Source: Bifidobacterium breve (GTDB taxonomy: Bacteria; Actinomycetota; Thermoleophilia; Solirubrobacterales; Solirubrobacteraceae). Taken from it: 64,000 nucleotides of DNA. Below the pieces are notes generated by a model that saw only the letters and a program-made list of their open reading frames with translations, was not told where the DNA came from and ran no database searches. How positions within the stretch are numbered: the stretch's first letter is position 1; each line of letters begins with the position of its first letter. A program made the translations under genes and the position numbers. This document shows, piece by piece, positions 37,252 to 46,132 of this stretch. Location of the stretch: the NCBI GenBank assembly GCA_945889475.1, contig CAMDBT010000003.1, positions 1-64,000 on the forward strand, written 5' to 3'.

Positions 37252-38175
37252 CTACTTGTTCGGCGCCGTTGATGCGGGGAACGAGGAGGCGTACTCGCTG
37301 TAAGGAACCTGGCCGGTTGGGCTAACGGCTATCGCGCTTGCGACGTTGGCAGGAATCGGGACCCAGCGGGCTGGCATTTTCGCCGCCAACGAGGGGTTGA
37401 GCGTGTAGATCAACGCGAAGTTGGTGATCCAGATCGAGGGGGCGATCGACATGCCAACCGTCGAACTGATCGAGCCTTTCAGGTTAGGAACCAGCTGAGC
37501 GACGCCCGCGGCGGCTTGCGATTTGAAGCCGAAGACCGCCTCGGACGTGTACGCCGACCGATAGAGGTTCCGCATCGACCTAGCGGCGCCGTTGTGGCGG
37601 GACCACGTGCCCATGTACCCGCCCGGCACGAGCACGGCGTTCACCTTCCGGGTCGGAGCGGTGCTGTTGGCAGGGCTTTCAAGTAGCCCGTCGGTATTGA
37701 CAAGCAGGCCGTAACTGGCCAGCACCGTCGCCGTGCGGACGCCGTCAACGTCCGAGTAGAGCGGGCGCCCGGTCGTGTTGGTGAGGATGCGGACGCTTGC
37801 GTCGACGAGCTTGGCCGAAGCCGGGTCGCCGCCGTGCCCCTTGCCGCTAACGAATAGTCGGTACTGCTTCGCCGTGAACACGTCACGGCGTTTCAGTCCG
37901 AGGCCGCGAGCAATCCGCGCCGCCGCTTTCGCGCCTAGAGGCTGGTTTAGCTGAGCGGCTCTGATCGCTTGCGTCGGTGCGTACTTCAGGTACTTCGGCG
38001 TCCCCGAGTAAGGCTCCGAGAAGCCGGTGCGCGTGGAAGCTGCGGCTCCGTTGGCGACTCCGAGCATCAGCGCGAACGCCGCGGTTATCGCGACCACTGT
38101 GGTCAGCTTCGCTTGGTGCGGGTTGCGGCTGGCCGTCGTGGAGCGGTAAAGGGGCAGCTTCAGGGAGGTAGTCAT
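37252..38175 (-). CDS. secreted protein of unknown function
   Basis: Signal-like TTVVAITAAFALMLGVANGAAAS; TACAAT 6 nt before ATG 38175; no family recognised. Confidence 0.8.
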   Translation of the reverse strand: MTTSLKLPLYRSTTASRNPHQAKLTTVVAITAAFALMLGVANGAAASTRTGFSEPYSGTPKYLKYAPTQAIRAAQLNQPLGAKAAARIARGLGLKRRDVFTAKQYRLFVSGKGHGGDPASAKLVDASVRILTNTTGRPLYSDVDGVRTATVLASYGLLVNTDGLLESPANSTAPTRKVNAVLVPGGYMGTWSRHNGAARSMRNLYRSAYTSEAVFGFKSQAAAGVAQLVPNLKGSISSTVGMSIAPSIWITNFALIYTLNPSLAAKMPARWVPIPANVASAIAVSPTGQVPYSEYASSFPASTAPNK

Positions 38176-38289
38176 CAGCAGATTGTACGGCACCGCCTGT
38201 CGGGTTCGCGCCGCTAGGAATTCCGCGTTGACGGGCGCGAATTCACGCCTTTCGAGTTGGCGAAACAGCCGTTGGCGTAACGCTGGAAA

Positions 38290-39348
38290 CTAGGCAGCCA
38301 GAGCCCCGCGCAGGACCCCAGCCAGCTCGCAAACGGCGTCATGCGATCTGCGATTGACGGCAGAGAAGTTGAGGAACCCGTGGATCAGTGAGCGGTGGCG
38401 GCGCAGCGTGACTGCGACGCCGTCGGCTTTGAGCTTCGCCGCGTAGGCTTCGCCCTCGTCACGGAGCGGATCGAAACCAGCGGTGACGATGTGAGCCGGT
38501 GCCAGGCCTTTCAGTGGGCCGGCCTTCAGCGGCGACGCCTTCGGGTCGTTGAGATCATCGTCGGCGCTGAGGTAGTGCTGGCCGAACCAGTCCATCTGTG
38601 CTTCGGTTAGGAAGAAGCCTTCGCTGAAGAGCTCGTACGAGGGGTACTTCTCGGCGAAGTCGCAGACCGGGTAGATCAGCAGCTGGAATGCTGGCGCCGA
38701 TCCCCCCTCGGCTAGCGCGCGCTGAGCCGTTACGGTCGCTAGCTGACCGCCGGCGCTGTCGCCACCGACCGCGATCCGCGCAGGGTCCACGCCGAACTCA
38801 TCGGTGCGCGCGACCGCGTCACGGAATGCAGCCAGCGCGTCGTTGGCTGCGGCCGGGTACTTGTGGTCGGGTGCCAGGCGGTAGTCGACTGAGAGAACGC
38901 GGCAGCCGGAGTGCTCGGCCAGCAGCCGGCAGGGGGCGTCATGGGTTTCAAGGTCGCAGATCACGAAGCCGCCGCCGTGGTAGAAGACCAGCAGCGGGCT
39001 GACGCTTTGTGCGCACTCTTCGGGGACGTAAAGGCGCGCCGGCAACGGTCCTTCGGCGCCAGCGACCGTCGTTTCGATGACGGAGGCCATCGGGATCTGC
39101 GGTGCCGCGATCATCGCGCGCGAGGCCGTTACTGCCGCGCGAGCCTGCGCTGGACTAAGCCGCTCCATCGTCGGCTGTGGCGCTAGCGCCATCAACTTCA
39201 GTAGGAGTTGGATTCCAGAATCGAGCCTCTGGCCGTCCAGTTCGATTGGGCTGCCGCCTGCGAGTCTTAGCTGCGTGGCTGGGCCGAGGCGCATCAAGGA
39301 GCGGACGAGTGCCCCTTGGGCCTTGATTGCGGCTGCCGCTGTATCCAT
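38290..39348 (-). CDS. alpha/beta hydrolase, HSL-type esterase
   Basis: VFYHGGGFVICD (HGGG oxyanion hole), GGDSAGGQLATV nucleophile, IHGFLNF. Confidence 0.94.
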   Translation of the reverse strand: MDTAAAAIKAQGALVRSLMRLGPATQLRLAGGSPIELDGQRLDSGIQLLLKLMALAPQPTMERLSPAQARAAVTASRAMIAAPQIPMASVIETTVAGAEGPLPARLYVPEECAQSVSPLLVFYHGGGFVICDLETHDAPCRLLAEHSGCRVLSVDYRLAPDHKYPAAANDALAAFRDAVARTDEFGVDPARIAVGGDSAGGQLATVTAQRALAEGGSAPAFQLLIYPVCDFAEKYPSYELFSEGFFLTEAQMDWFGQHYLSADDDLNDPKASPLKAGPLKGLAPAHIVTAGFDPLRDEGEAYAAKLKADGVAVTLRRHRSLIHGFLNFSAVNRRSHDAVCELAGVLRGALAA

Positions 39349-39358
39349 CGCGCAGACG

Positions 39359-40354
39359 CTAACCGGTCGCGCTAGCGGGCGCTGCGACGAAGCTGAGCAG
39401 AGCGTCGTTGAACTGCACCGGCCGCTCAAACATCGGCACATGGCCGGTGTCGGGAAGAGTGAGCAGCTTGGCGCCAGGAATCCGCTCGCAGAACTCGATC
39501 GCGTCGCCAAGCGGGACGAGGACGTCGTCTTCGCCTTGGATCACAAGCACGGGGCAGCCGATCTCCTCAAGTCGGTGGCGGAAGTCGTAGCTGAGAATCG
39601 CCTCAAAGGAATCGCCGAAGCCTTCGTCGCCAAAGGTCAGCAGCTGCTCCGAGAGCAGTTCCTTCGAGAGTCTCGTCGGATATCGCGCCACCAAACCCAT
39701 CCCGAGCGCGATGAACCCAGGACGGGTCAACATTTTGCTCGCGCTCTGCGGGTCGCCCTGACCGCGCATCATCAGCTGCCTTGCCAGGCGCTCGCCGGCG
39801 CGTGAACGGGCGACGCTTGCGGAGCTGATTCCAGCGGCGTCAACAAGCACCAGCTGCTCGACCCGCTCGGGGTGCTGGATCGCAACTTCGGCGGCTGTGA
39901 AGCCACCCATAGAGTTACCGACGAGCACGACCGGGCCAAGCCCGAGCGCGTCGCAGAAGGCGTCAACCGCCGCCGCGAAACCGGTGATCGAAATCGGCTC
40001 AACGGGCATCTCGGAGCGGCCGAATCCGGGTAGGTCGAGCGCGATTGCACGGTGGCTCTCTGCCACTCGGGGAAGGTTCTCGAGCCAGTTCTGCCATGAG
40101 CCGCCAAGGCCGTGAATGAAGAGCACGGTCTGGTCGCCAGTCCCGAGCTCGACGTAGTTGACGGAGCGTCCGTTGATCTGAACACGATTGGTCTGCGCCG
40201 GCCAGTCAATCTCGCGCCAATTGGGCTGGTCGGATTGGCCGTATTCGCCGTCGGCCTTGCCGGCGGCGCGGTGCGTCAATGGCCTCGCTGGTGAGGGCCA
40301 GACGCCGCGCAGGGGACCGCGTCGATAGTGGCGCCGTGAAGGTAGGTCGGCCAT
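39359..40354 (-). CDS. alpha/beta hydrolase
   Basis: FIHGLGGSWQNW, DLPGFGRS, GNSMGG, PDTGHVPMFERP. Confidence 0.92.
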   Translation of the reverse strand: MADLPSRRHYRRGPLRGVWPSPARPLTHRAAGKADGEYGQSDQPNWREIDWPAQTNRVQINGRSVNYVELGTGDQTVLFIHGLGGSWQNWLENLPRVAESHRAIALDLPGFGRSEMPVEPISITGFAAAVDAFCDALGLGPVVLVGNSMGGFTAAEVAIQHPERVEQLVLVDAAGISSASVARSRAGERLARQLMMRGQGDPQSASKMLTRPGFIALGMGLVARYPTRLSKELLSEQLLTFGDEGFGDSFEAILSYDFRHRLEEIGCPVLVIQGEDDVLVPLGDAIEFCERIPGAKLLTLPDTGHVPMFERPVQFNDALLSFVAAPASATG

Positions 40355-40466
40355 CCCGTCACGGTAGCGAAGGCTCGATGCCAGAGTGCCACGAGAGAGT
40401 CAAGTCTGTGCTCTCAAAAGCCGATCCGACAGGCGCTCGCCCTGTCGCTCGCGTAGCATCAGCCCC

Positions 40467-42404
40467 GTGCAAGTAACACTTCCCGACGGCACCGCTCTGG
40501 AGCTCGCGGATGGCGCGAGCGGTCTCGACGCCGCCGTGGCGATCGGTCCAGGCCTTGCGCGCGGCGCGCTTGCCTACCGTCAGCAGGGAGAGCTGCGCGA
40601 CCTCAGCGCGCCGCTGACGGCCGACGAGCCGATAGAGATCATCACGAAGACCTCCGGCGATGACGCTCTGGGCCTAATTCGTCACGACGCAGCGCACGTC
40701 TTGGCAGCGGCTGTCACTGAGCTCTACCCAGGCGTGAAGGTCTCGATCGGCCCGGCGATCGAGCGCGGCTTCTACTACGACTTCGAGTTTCCTGAGGGCG
40801 TCGTGATCAGCGAGAACGACTTCGAAGCGATCGAAGCGCAGATGAAGAAACAGATCAAGGCGGGGGTCAGCTTCGAGCGCGAAGTGATCAGCGTCGAAGA
40901 GGCGCTCGCTCGCTTCAGCGACGAGCAGCAGGACTACAAGGTCGAGTTGATCGAAGATCTGGCGCGCAACGAGGGCGTCGAGAGCGTCTCGCTCTACACC
41001 AACGGCCCGTTCACCGACCTCTGCCGCGGTCCTCACGGCCAGACGACGAAGGCGATCGGCGCCGTCAAGCTGCAATCGGTCGCGGGAGCGTACTGGCGCG
41101 GCGATTCCGATCGGACAATGCTGACGCGGATCTACGGCACCGCCTTCTTCGACAAGAAAGAGCTCGAAGCGGAGCTCGAACGGCTTGAAGCTGCTCGCGC
41201 CCGCGACCACCGTCGGCTCGGCAAGGAGCTTGAGCTGTTCGAATTCTCTGACGTCTCTCCCGGGTCCGCCTTCTGGCTGCCGCGCGGAACAATCGTCTTC
41301 AACGAGCTCGTTGCGCTCTCGCGTGAGATGGGCCGCGCCCGTGGCTATCAGGAGGTGAAGACGCCGCAGCTTTATGACGCCGAGCTGTGGCAGACGTCAG
41401 GCCACTGGGAGAAGTACCGCGAGAACATGTTCGTAACTAGCACTGAGGAGCGCGAGTTCGGCCTCAAGCCGATGAACTGTCCCGGCCACGCGCACCTCTT
41501 TGGCGGCCGGCGGTGGAGCTACCGCGAGCTGCCTGTGCGCTATTCGGAGCCTGGGCTGCTGCACCGAAACGAATTAAGCGGCACGCTTCACGGACTGCTG
41601 CGAGTGCGCCACTTTGCGCAGGACGACGCGCACATCTTCTGCACCGAGGAGCAGGTCGCCGAGGAGGTCACCGCTTGCCTTGAGTTTGCCTTTGCGACCT
41701 ACGATCTGTTCGGCTTCGAAGTTCATCTTGAACTCTCGACCAGGCCCGAGACACGGATCGGCAGCGACGAGATGTGGGACCGCGCCGAGGCGGCCTTGAC
41801 CGAGGCGCTCGAAGCGCGCGGGCTCGATTATCAGCTCAACCCCGGTGACGGCGCCTTCTACGGGCCAAAGATCGACCTTCACATGACCGATTCGCTAGAT
41901 CGCTCATGGCAGCTCGGCACGGTGCAGCTCGACTACTCAATGCCGGAGCGTTTTGACCTCCACTACACAGGCGCCGATGATGGCGTCCATAGACCGGTGA
42001 TGATCCACCGAGCGCTGATGGGTTCATACGAGCGCTTCGTCGGAATCCTCGTCGAGCACTACGGCGGCGAGTTCCCGGTTTGGCTGGCGCCGGTTCAGGC
42101 AGTCGTGCTGCCGGTCTCTGATCGGCACGGAGAGGCGGCTGAAGCGATCGCGGCGCAGCTTCGTGAGCGCGGACTGCGTGTCGAAGTTGACCTGCGTTCA
42201 GAGTCGGTCGCGAAGCTGATCCGTGACAACGAACTCGCAAAGATTCCTTACATGCTGATCGTCGGCGACAAAGAAGCCGAAGAGCAGAGCGTCGCCGTCC
42301 GTCGCCACGGCGAGGGGGATATTGGCTCGTTCTCGCTCGACGCGTTTGGAGATCATTTAGTCGCCGAGCGCGCGACGCGTCGAGACGGGCCGCTGAAGTC
42401 TTGA
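40467..42404 (+). CDS. thrS: threonine--tRNA ligase
   Basis: TGS domain VTLPDGTALELADG, RHDAAHVLAAAV, MNCPGHAHLF, LLHRNELSGTLHGLLRVR; GTG 40467. Confidence 0.96.
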   Translation: MQVTLPDGTALELADGASGLDAAVAIGPGLARGALAYRQQGELRDLSAPLTADEPIEIITKTSGDDALGLIRHDAAHVLAAAVTELYPGVKVSIGPAIERGFYYDFEFPEGVVISENDFEAIEAQMKKQIKAGVSFEREVISVEEALARFSDEQQDYKVELIEDLARNEGVESVSLYTNGPFTDLCRGPHGQTTKAIGAVKLQSVAGAYWRGDSDRTMLTRIYGTAFFDKKELEAELERLEAARARDHRRLGKELELFEFSDVSPGSAFWLPRGTIVFNELVALSREMGRARGYQEVKTPQLYDAELWQTSGHWEKYRENMFVTSTEEREFGLKPMNCPGHAHLFGGRRWSYRELPVRYSEPGLLHRNELSGTLHGLLRVRHFAQDDAHIFCTEEQVAEEVTACLEFAFATYDLFGFEVHLELSTRPETRIGSDEMWDRAEAALTEALEARGLDYQLNPGDGAFYGPKIDLHMTDSLDRSWQLGTVQLDYSMPERFDLHYTGADDGVHRPVMIHRALMGSYERFVGILVEHYGGEFPVWLAPVQAVVLPVSDRHGEAAEAIAAQLRERGLRVEVDLRSESVAKLIRDNELAKIPYMLIVGDKEAEEQSVAVRRHGEGDIGSFSLDAFGDHLVAERATRRDGPLKS

Positions 42405-42694
42405 AGCTGCACGTCGCCAAAGGCTTCGCCCAGCGGACGCGCGGCCTTGCTGGGCGCGCGAGCATTCCGGCCGATTACGCGCTGCAGATCAAGCGCTGCC
42501 GCTCGGTCCACACCTTCGGAATGCGTTTTTCGCTCGATCTGATCTGGCTCAATGCCGAAGAGCGCGTAATTCGCGCCGACTACAACGTGCCGCCGAGGCG
42601 CCTACGCGGATGCCGACAAGCACGCTCGGTGGTGGAAGTCACCGCCGGAAACGGGCGAGATCTGGTTGATTCTGTCTATACTGCAGCCCGTTGA
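42401..42694 (+). CDS. DUF192 family protein (cytoplasmic, short)
   Basis: RTRGLAGRASIP, CRSVHTFGMRFSLDLIWL. Confidence 0.8.
   Translation: MKLHVAKGFAQRTRGLAGRASIPADYALQIKRCRSVHTFGMRFSLDLIWLNAEERVIRADYNVPPRRLRGCRQARSVVEVTAGNGRDLVDSVYTAAR
42677..42682 (+). promoter_or_regulatory. candidate -10 element (TATACT) for infC
   Basis: TATACT about 64 nt upstream of infC GTG, implying a leader of about 55 nt; no clear -35. Confidence 0.4.
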
Positions 42695-42745
42695 CCCGAA
42701 TGTTCGTCCAGACGCCGCGCCCTTGACGCGCCGGCTCAGAAGCTA

Positions 42746-43630
42746 GTGCCGGTTCCCCGGCGCTTCGACCGGCGCGTGCCGGATCGTGACACGACTCGGA
42801 TCAACGAGGCTATTCGCGTTGCCGAAGTTCGCGTGATCGACGATCAAGGTGGCCAGATCGGCATCCTCAAGATCGACGACGCGATGAAGCTAGCTGGCGA
42901 CAAGGACCTCGACCTGGTCGAGGTAGCGCCGGAGGCGAGCCCGCCGGTCTGCCGCATCCTCGATTATTCGAAGTACAAGTACGAGCTGGCGCAGAAGGCG
43001 AAGGCCGCTAAGAAAGGCCAGCAGCAGATCTCGATCCGAGAGATCAAATTCCGCCCCAAGATCGCCGAGCACGACTACACGACGAAGAAGGGCCATGTAA
43101 CTCGCTTTCTGATGCACAAGGACAAGGTCAAGGTGACGATCATGTTCCGCGGCCGCGAAGTGACACACCCCGAACTTGGCCGCGCGATTCTCTCTCGGCT
43201 AACACGCGAACTTGCGCCGATCGGCACCGTCGAGCAGCGCCCCAACCTCGACGGGCGCAACATGACGATGGTGCTCGGCCCAAGCAGAGAGGTAATTAGC
43301 GGCGAGATCACCGAGTTTGAGCCGCTCGACTTCAGCGCCGAGATCGCAGCTGAGCAGGCCGAAGCGGACGCCGAGGCGTTCGCCCGCTCGATAGCTGCCT
43401 TGGCCCCGCCCGAGCCGGTCGAGGATGAGCTTGACGAGATCGCAGAGGACGACCAAAACGTCGCTGAAGAGGCCGCTCAGGAGGATGCCGAAGCGGCGGC
43501 CGAAATCGTCGCCGACGGGGCTGACGAAGTAGCGGCCGAAGAGGCTGTCGAAGTTGGCGCTGAGGAGGCCGTCGAAGTAGCGGTCGAAGTTGCCGCAGAA
43601 GCGCCGGGCGAGACGCCGAGCGCGGCCTAG
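42746..43630 (+). CDS. infC: translation initiation factor IF-3 with long acidic C-terminal extension
   Basis: [39 protein letters not shown]-like [17 protein letters not shown], then about 100 aa Ala/Glu/Asp-rich tail. Confidence 0.95.
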   Translation: MPVPRRFDRRVPDRDTTRINEAIRVAEVRVIDDQGGQIGILKIDDAMKLAGDKDLDLVEVAPEASPPVCRILDYSKYKYELAQKAKAAKKGQQQISIREIKFRPKIAEHDYTTKKGHVTRFLMHKDKVKVTIMFRGREVTHPELGRAILSRLTRELAPIGTVEQRPNLDGRNMTMVLGPSREVISGEITEFEPLDFSAEIAAEQAEADAEAFARSIAALAPPEPVEDELDEIAEDDQNVAEEAAQEDAEAAAEIVADGADEVAAEEAVEVGAEEAVEVAVEVAAEAPGETPSAA

Positions 43631-43664
43631 TTCGGGCGCTTTTGCGCTGCCAGTCGAGCTCGCG

Positions 43665-43695
43665 TTGAACCGCCGCTGCGCCGAGTTTCTATACT
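43665..43695 (+). promoter_or_regulatory. candidate internal promoter for rpmI-rplT
   Basis: TTGAAC (43665-43670), 19-bp spacer, TATACT (43690-43695), 11 nt before rpmI ATG. Confidence 0.4.
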
Positions 43696-43706
43696 TCCGG
43701 TTCGCG

Positions 43707-43904
43707 ATGCCCAAGATGAAGAAACATTCCGGCGCGAAGAAGCGCTTCAAACTGACCTCGAGCGGGAAGGTCCGCGGTCGCAAGGCAATGTCGAGCCACA
43801 TTCTCGAGAAGAAGTCGCCGAAGCGTAAGCGCGGCTTTCGCAAGCCAACTGAAGTCGCTGCCGTAGACGTCCCGCGCGTCAAGAGAATGCTCGGTGCCAA
43901 ATGA
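43707..43904 (+). CDS. rpmI: 50S ribosomal protein L35
   Basis: [33 protein letters not shown]. Confidence 0.96.
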   Translation: MPKMKKHSGAKKRFKLTSSGKVRGRKAMSSHILEKKSPKRKRGFRKPTEVAAVDVPRVKRMLGAK

Positions 43905-44266
43905 CGCGCGTAAAGCGGTCGGTTTCGGCCAAGAAGAAGCGGCGCGCAACGCTGGAGCGGGCGAAGGGCTACCGCGGCACGGCGAACTCCAACTATCGCC
44001 GCGCGAAGGAAACGCTGATGAAGGCGGATTCCTACGCCTACCGCGACCGGCGCAACCGCAAGCGCGACTTCCGTCGCCTTTGGATCACGCGGATCAACGC
44101 AGCTGCCCGGCTCAACGGGATGACCTACGCAAGCTTCATGCACGGCCTCAGCGAAGCCGGGATCGAACTGGACCGCAAGGTACTGGCCGACATCGCTGTG
44201 CGCGACCCTGAGACGTTCCGCCGATTTGTAGACGCCGCCCGAGAGGCGACGGCCGCTGAGTCTTAG
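43901..44266 (+). CDS. rplT: 50S ribosomal protein L20
   Basis: [48 protein letters not shown]. Confidence 0.97.
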   Translation: MTRVKRSVSAKKKRRATLERAKGYRGTANSNYRRAKETLMKADSYAYRDRRNRKRDFRRLWITRINAAARLNGMTYASFMHGLSEAGIELDRKVLADIAVRDPETFRRFVDAAREATAAES

Positions 44267-44291
44267 ACTCCGCTGCTGTTTCGCCGCTACT

Positions 44292-44328
44292 GGGCGCCGC
44301 TTCCGCAAGGAGGGGCGCCCTTTTTTTT
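44292..44328 (+). terminator. intrinsic terminator after rplT
   Basis: GGGCGCC...GGCGCCC followed by TTTTTTTT. Confidence 0.85.
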
Positions 44329-44343
44329 AGCCAAACAGAGCCG

Positions 44344-45045
44344 ATGACAATTCATAACCCAGAAGATCCAAACTTGAACCAGGTAACGCTGCTGCGCACG
44401 CGGCGCGGCCGCGAGCGCAGCGGCCGTTTCGTCGCCGAAGGCGAAGACTTGATCGCCGCCGCCGCTGCCAGCGGCTGGCAGCCGATCGTTTCGTTCGTCG
44501 CCGAAGGCAGTGGCCTGAACGGCACCGAGGTAAGCAAAGAAGCCCTAGCTGAAGTCTCGGCGCTCGGCTCGGGCACCCGCGCGCTAGCGATTTACGAGCA
44601 GCGTTGGAGCGAGCCTGTCGGCCCGCTGGCGATCTGGCTCCACGGCGTCGGCGACCCAGGCAACGTCGGCACGATCATTCGCAGCGCGCACGCCTTCGGC
44701 GCGTCGAACGTGGTTTTCGGCCCTGATAGCGCCGACCCGTATGGGCCGAAGGCCGTCCGTGCCAGCATGGGGGCGATCTTCAGCGTCGCTGTCGCTCGCG
44801 CAGATCGGATCCAGCAGCTGCCCGGCGCAACCGTCGCGCTGGCTGCTTCCGGTGGGATCGCCCTCGACGGTACTCCCTGGCCGCAGGGCGATCTGACGCT
44901 CCTGGTTGGTGCTGAGCGCGACGGACTGCCGCAGTCGGTTACTGCGGCCGCCGATGAGGTTCGGTCGATTGCGATCGCCGGCGACTCCCTAAACGCCGCT
45001 ATGGCAGCGACAATTGCGCTCTACTCATGCACGAGGAAGCTTTAG
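44344..45045 (+). CDS. TrmH/SpoU family RNA methyltransferase
   Basis: LHGVGDPGNVGTIIRSAHAFG, LLVGAERDGLP, AGDSLNAAMAATIALY. Confidence 0.93.
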   Translation: MTIHNPEDPNLNQVTLLRTRRGRERSGRFVAEGEDLIAAAAASGWQPIVSFVAEGSGLNGTEVSKEALAEVSALGSGTRALAIYEQRWSEPVGPLAIWLHGVGDPGNVGTIIRSAHAFGASNVVFGPDSADPYGPKAVRASMGAIFSVAVARADRIQQLPGATVALAASGGIALDGTPWPQGDLTLLVGAERDGLPQSVTAAADEVRSIAIAGDSLNAAMAATIALYSCTRKL

Positions 45046-45055
45046 GGTGGCGACG

Positions 45056-46123
45056 ATGATTGAACGCGTAGCTGAGATACAAAAACAGGCCGAAGCCGAG
45101 ATCTCTACGGCCGCGACATCGGTGGCGCTCGAGCAGCTGCGCGTGAAGTACCTGGGCCGTAAAGCTGAGCTGCCGCAGCTGCTGCGCGACGTCGCTGAGC
45201 TTCCCGCCGAGCAGCGCGGAGCGGTAGGGCGCAGCGCAAACGAGGCGCGCCAAACGCTTGAGGCGCTGATTGAAGCTGCCGCCGCGCGCTTTGAAGCCGA
45301 AGAGCTGACAGCCGCGCTAGCTGACGACAACGTTGACGTCACGCTGCCTGGTTCGCCGGTCGAAGCTCACGGCCACCACCATCTGCTGAGCGCGACGCGG
45401 CGCGAGATTGAGGACGTCTTCTGCGGTCTCGGCTACAGCGTCGTCGAAGGGCCCGAGGTCGAGACCGTCCACTACAACTTTGACGCGCTCAACCACGGCC
45501 CGGCGCACCCGGCCCGTGCGCGCAGCGACAGCTTCTACATCGAGGGCGGTGGTGACGGCTCCGAGCAGACGTTGCTGCGCACCCACACCTCGCCAATGCA
45601 GATTCGGATCATGGAACAGACCCCGCCACCGATCGCACTAATCGTGCCGGGGCGAGTGTTCCGGCGCGACAGCGACGCAACGCATACGCCGCAGTTCCAT
45701 CAGATCGAAGGGCTGCTGGTTGACGAAGGTGTAACGCTCGCCGACCTCAAGGGCACGCTGCTGGCTTTTGCGCGCGCGATCTTCGGCGCCGACCGCGAGC
45801 TGCGGCTGAGGCCGCACTTCTTCCCCTTCACGGAGCCCAGCGTCGAGGTTGACGTCTCCTGCTTCGTCTGCGAGCAGGGAACCGTCGCCGGCGGGAACCG
45901 CTGCTCGCTCTGTAAAGGCACCGGCTGGCTCGAGGTGCTCGGCTCGGGGATGGTGGATCCCAGCGTGTTTGCTGCTGTCAGTGAGCACGGTTACGACCCG
46001 GAGAGCCACCAAGGCTTCGCCTTCGGGCTCGGGATCGAGCGGATTGCGATGCTCAAGCATGGCGTCCCTGATCTGCGCTTTTTCTATGAAAACGACCTGC
46101 GCTTCCTGCGCCAGTTTGGCTGA
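45056..46123 (+). CDS. pheS: phenylalanine--tRNA ligase alpha subunit
   Basis: LLRTHTSPMQIRIME, FRRDSDATHTPQFHQIEG, GFAFGLGIERIAMLKHGVPDLR. Confidence 0.96.
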   Translation: MIERVAEIQKQAEAEISTAATSVALEQLRVKYLGRKAELPQLLRDVAELPAEQRGAVGRSANEARQTLEALIEAAAARFEAEELTAALADDNVDVTLPGSPVEAHGHHHLLSATRREIEDVFCGLGYSVVEGPEVETVHYNFDALNHGPAHPARARSDSFYIEGGGDGSEQTLLRTHTSPMQIRIMEQTPPPIALIVPGRVFRRDSDATHTPQFHQIEGLLVDEGVTLADLKGTLLAFARAIFGADRELRLRPHFFPFTEPSVEVDVSCFVCEQGTVAGGNRCSLCKGTGWLEVLGSGMVDPSVFAAVSEHGYDPESHQGFAFGLGIERIAMLKHGVPDLRFFYENDLRFLRQFG

Positions 46124-46132
46124 GGCGAAGCG

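Noticed and set aside
39077-39805. 242-aa plus-strand ORF antisense to two hydrolases
   Set aside because: Both minus-strand genes have strong family motifs; this frame has none
43199-44308. 369-aa minus-strand ORF antisense to infC-rpmI-rplT
   Set aside because: Spans three highly conserved translation genes; repeat-like RYFVSPVG pattern is only the complement of the IF-3 acidic tail
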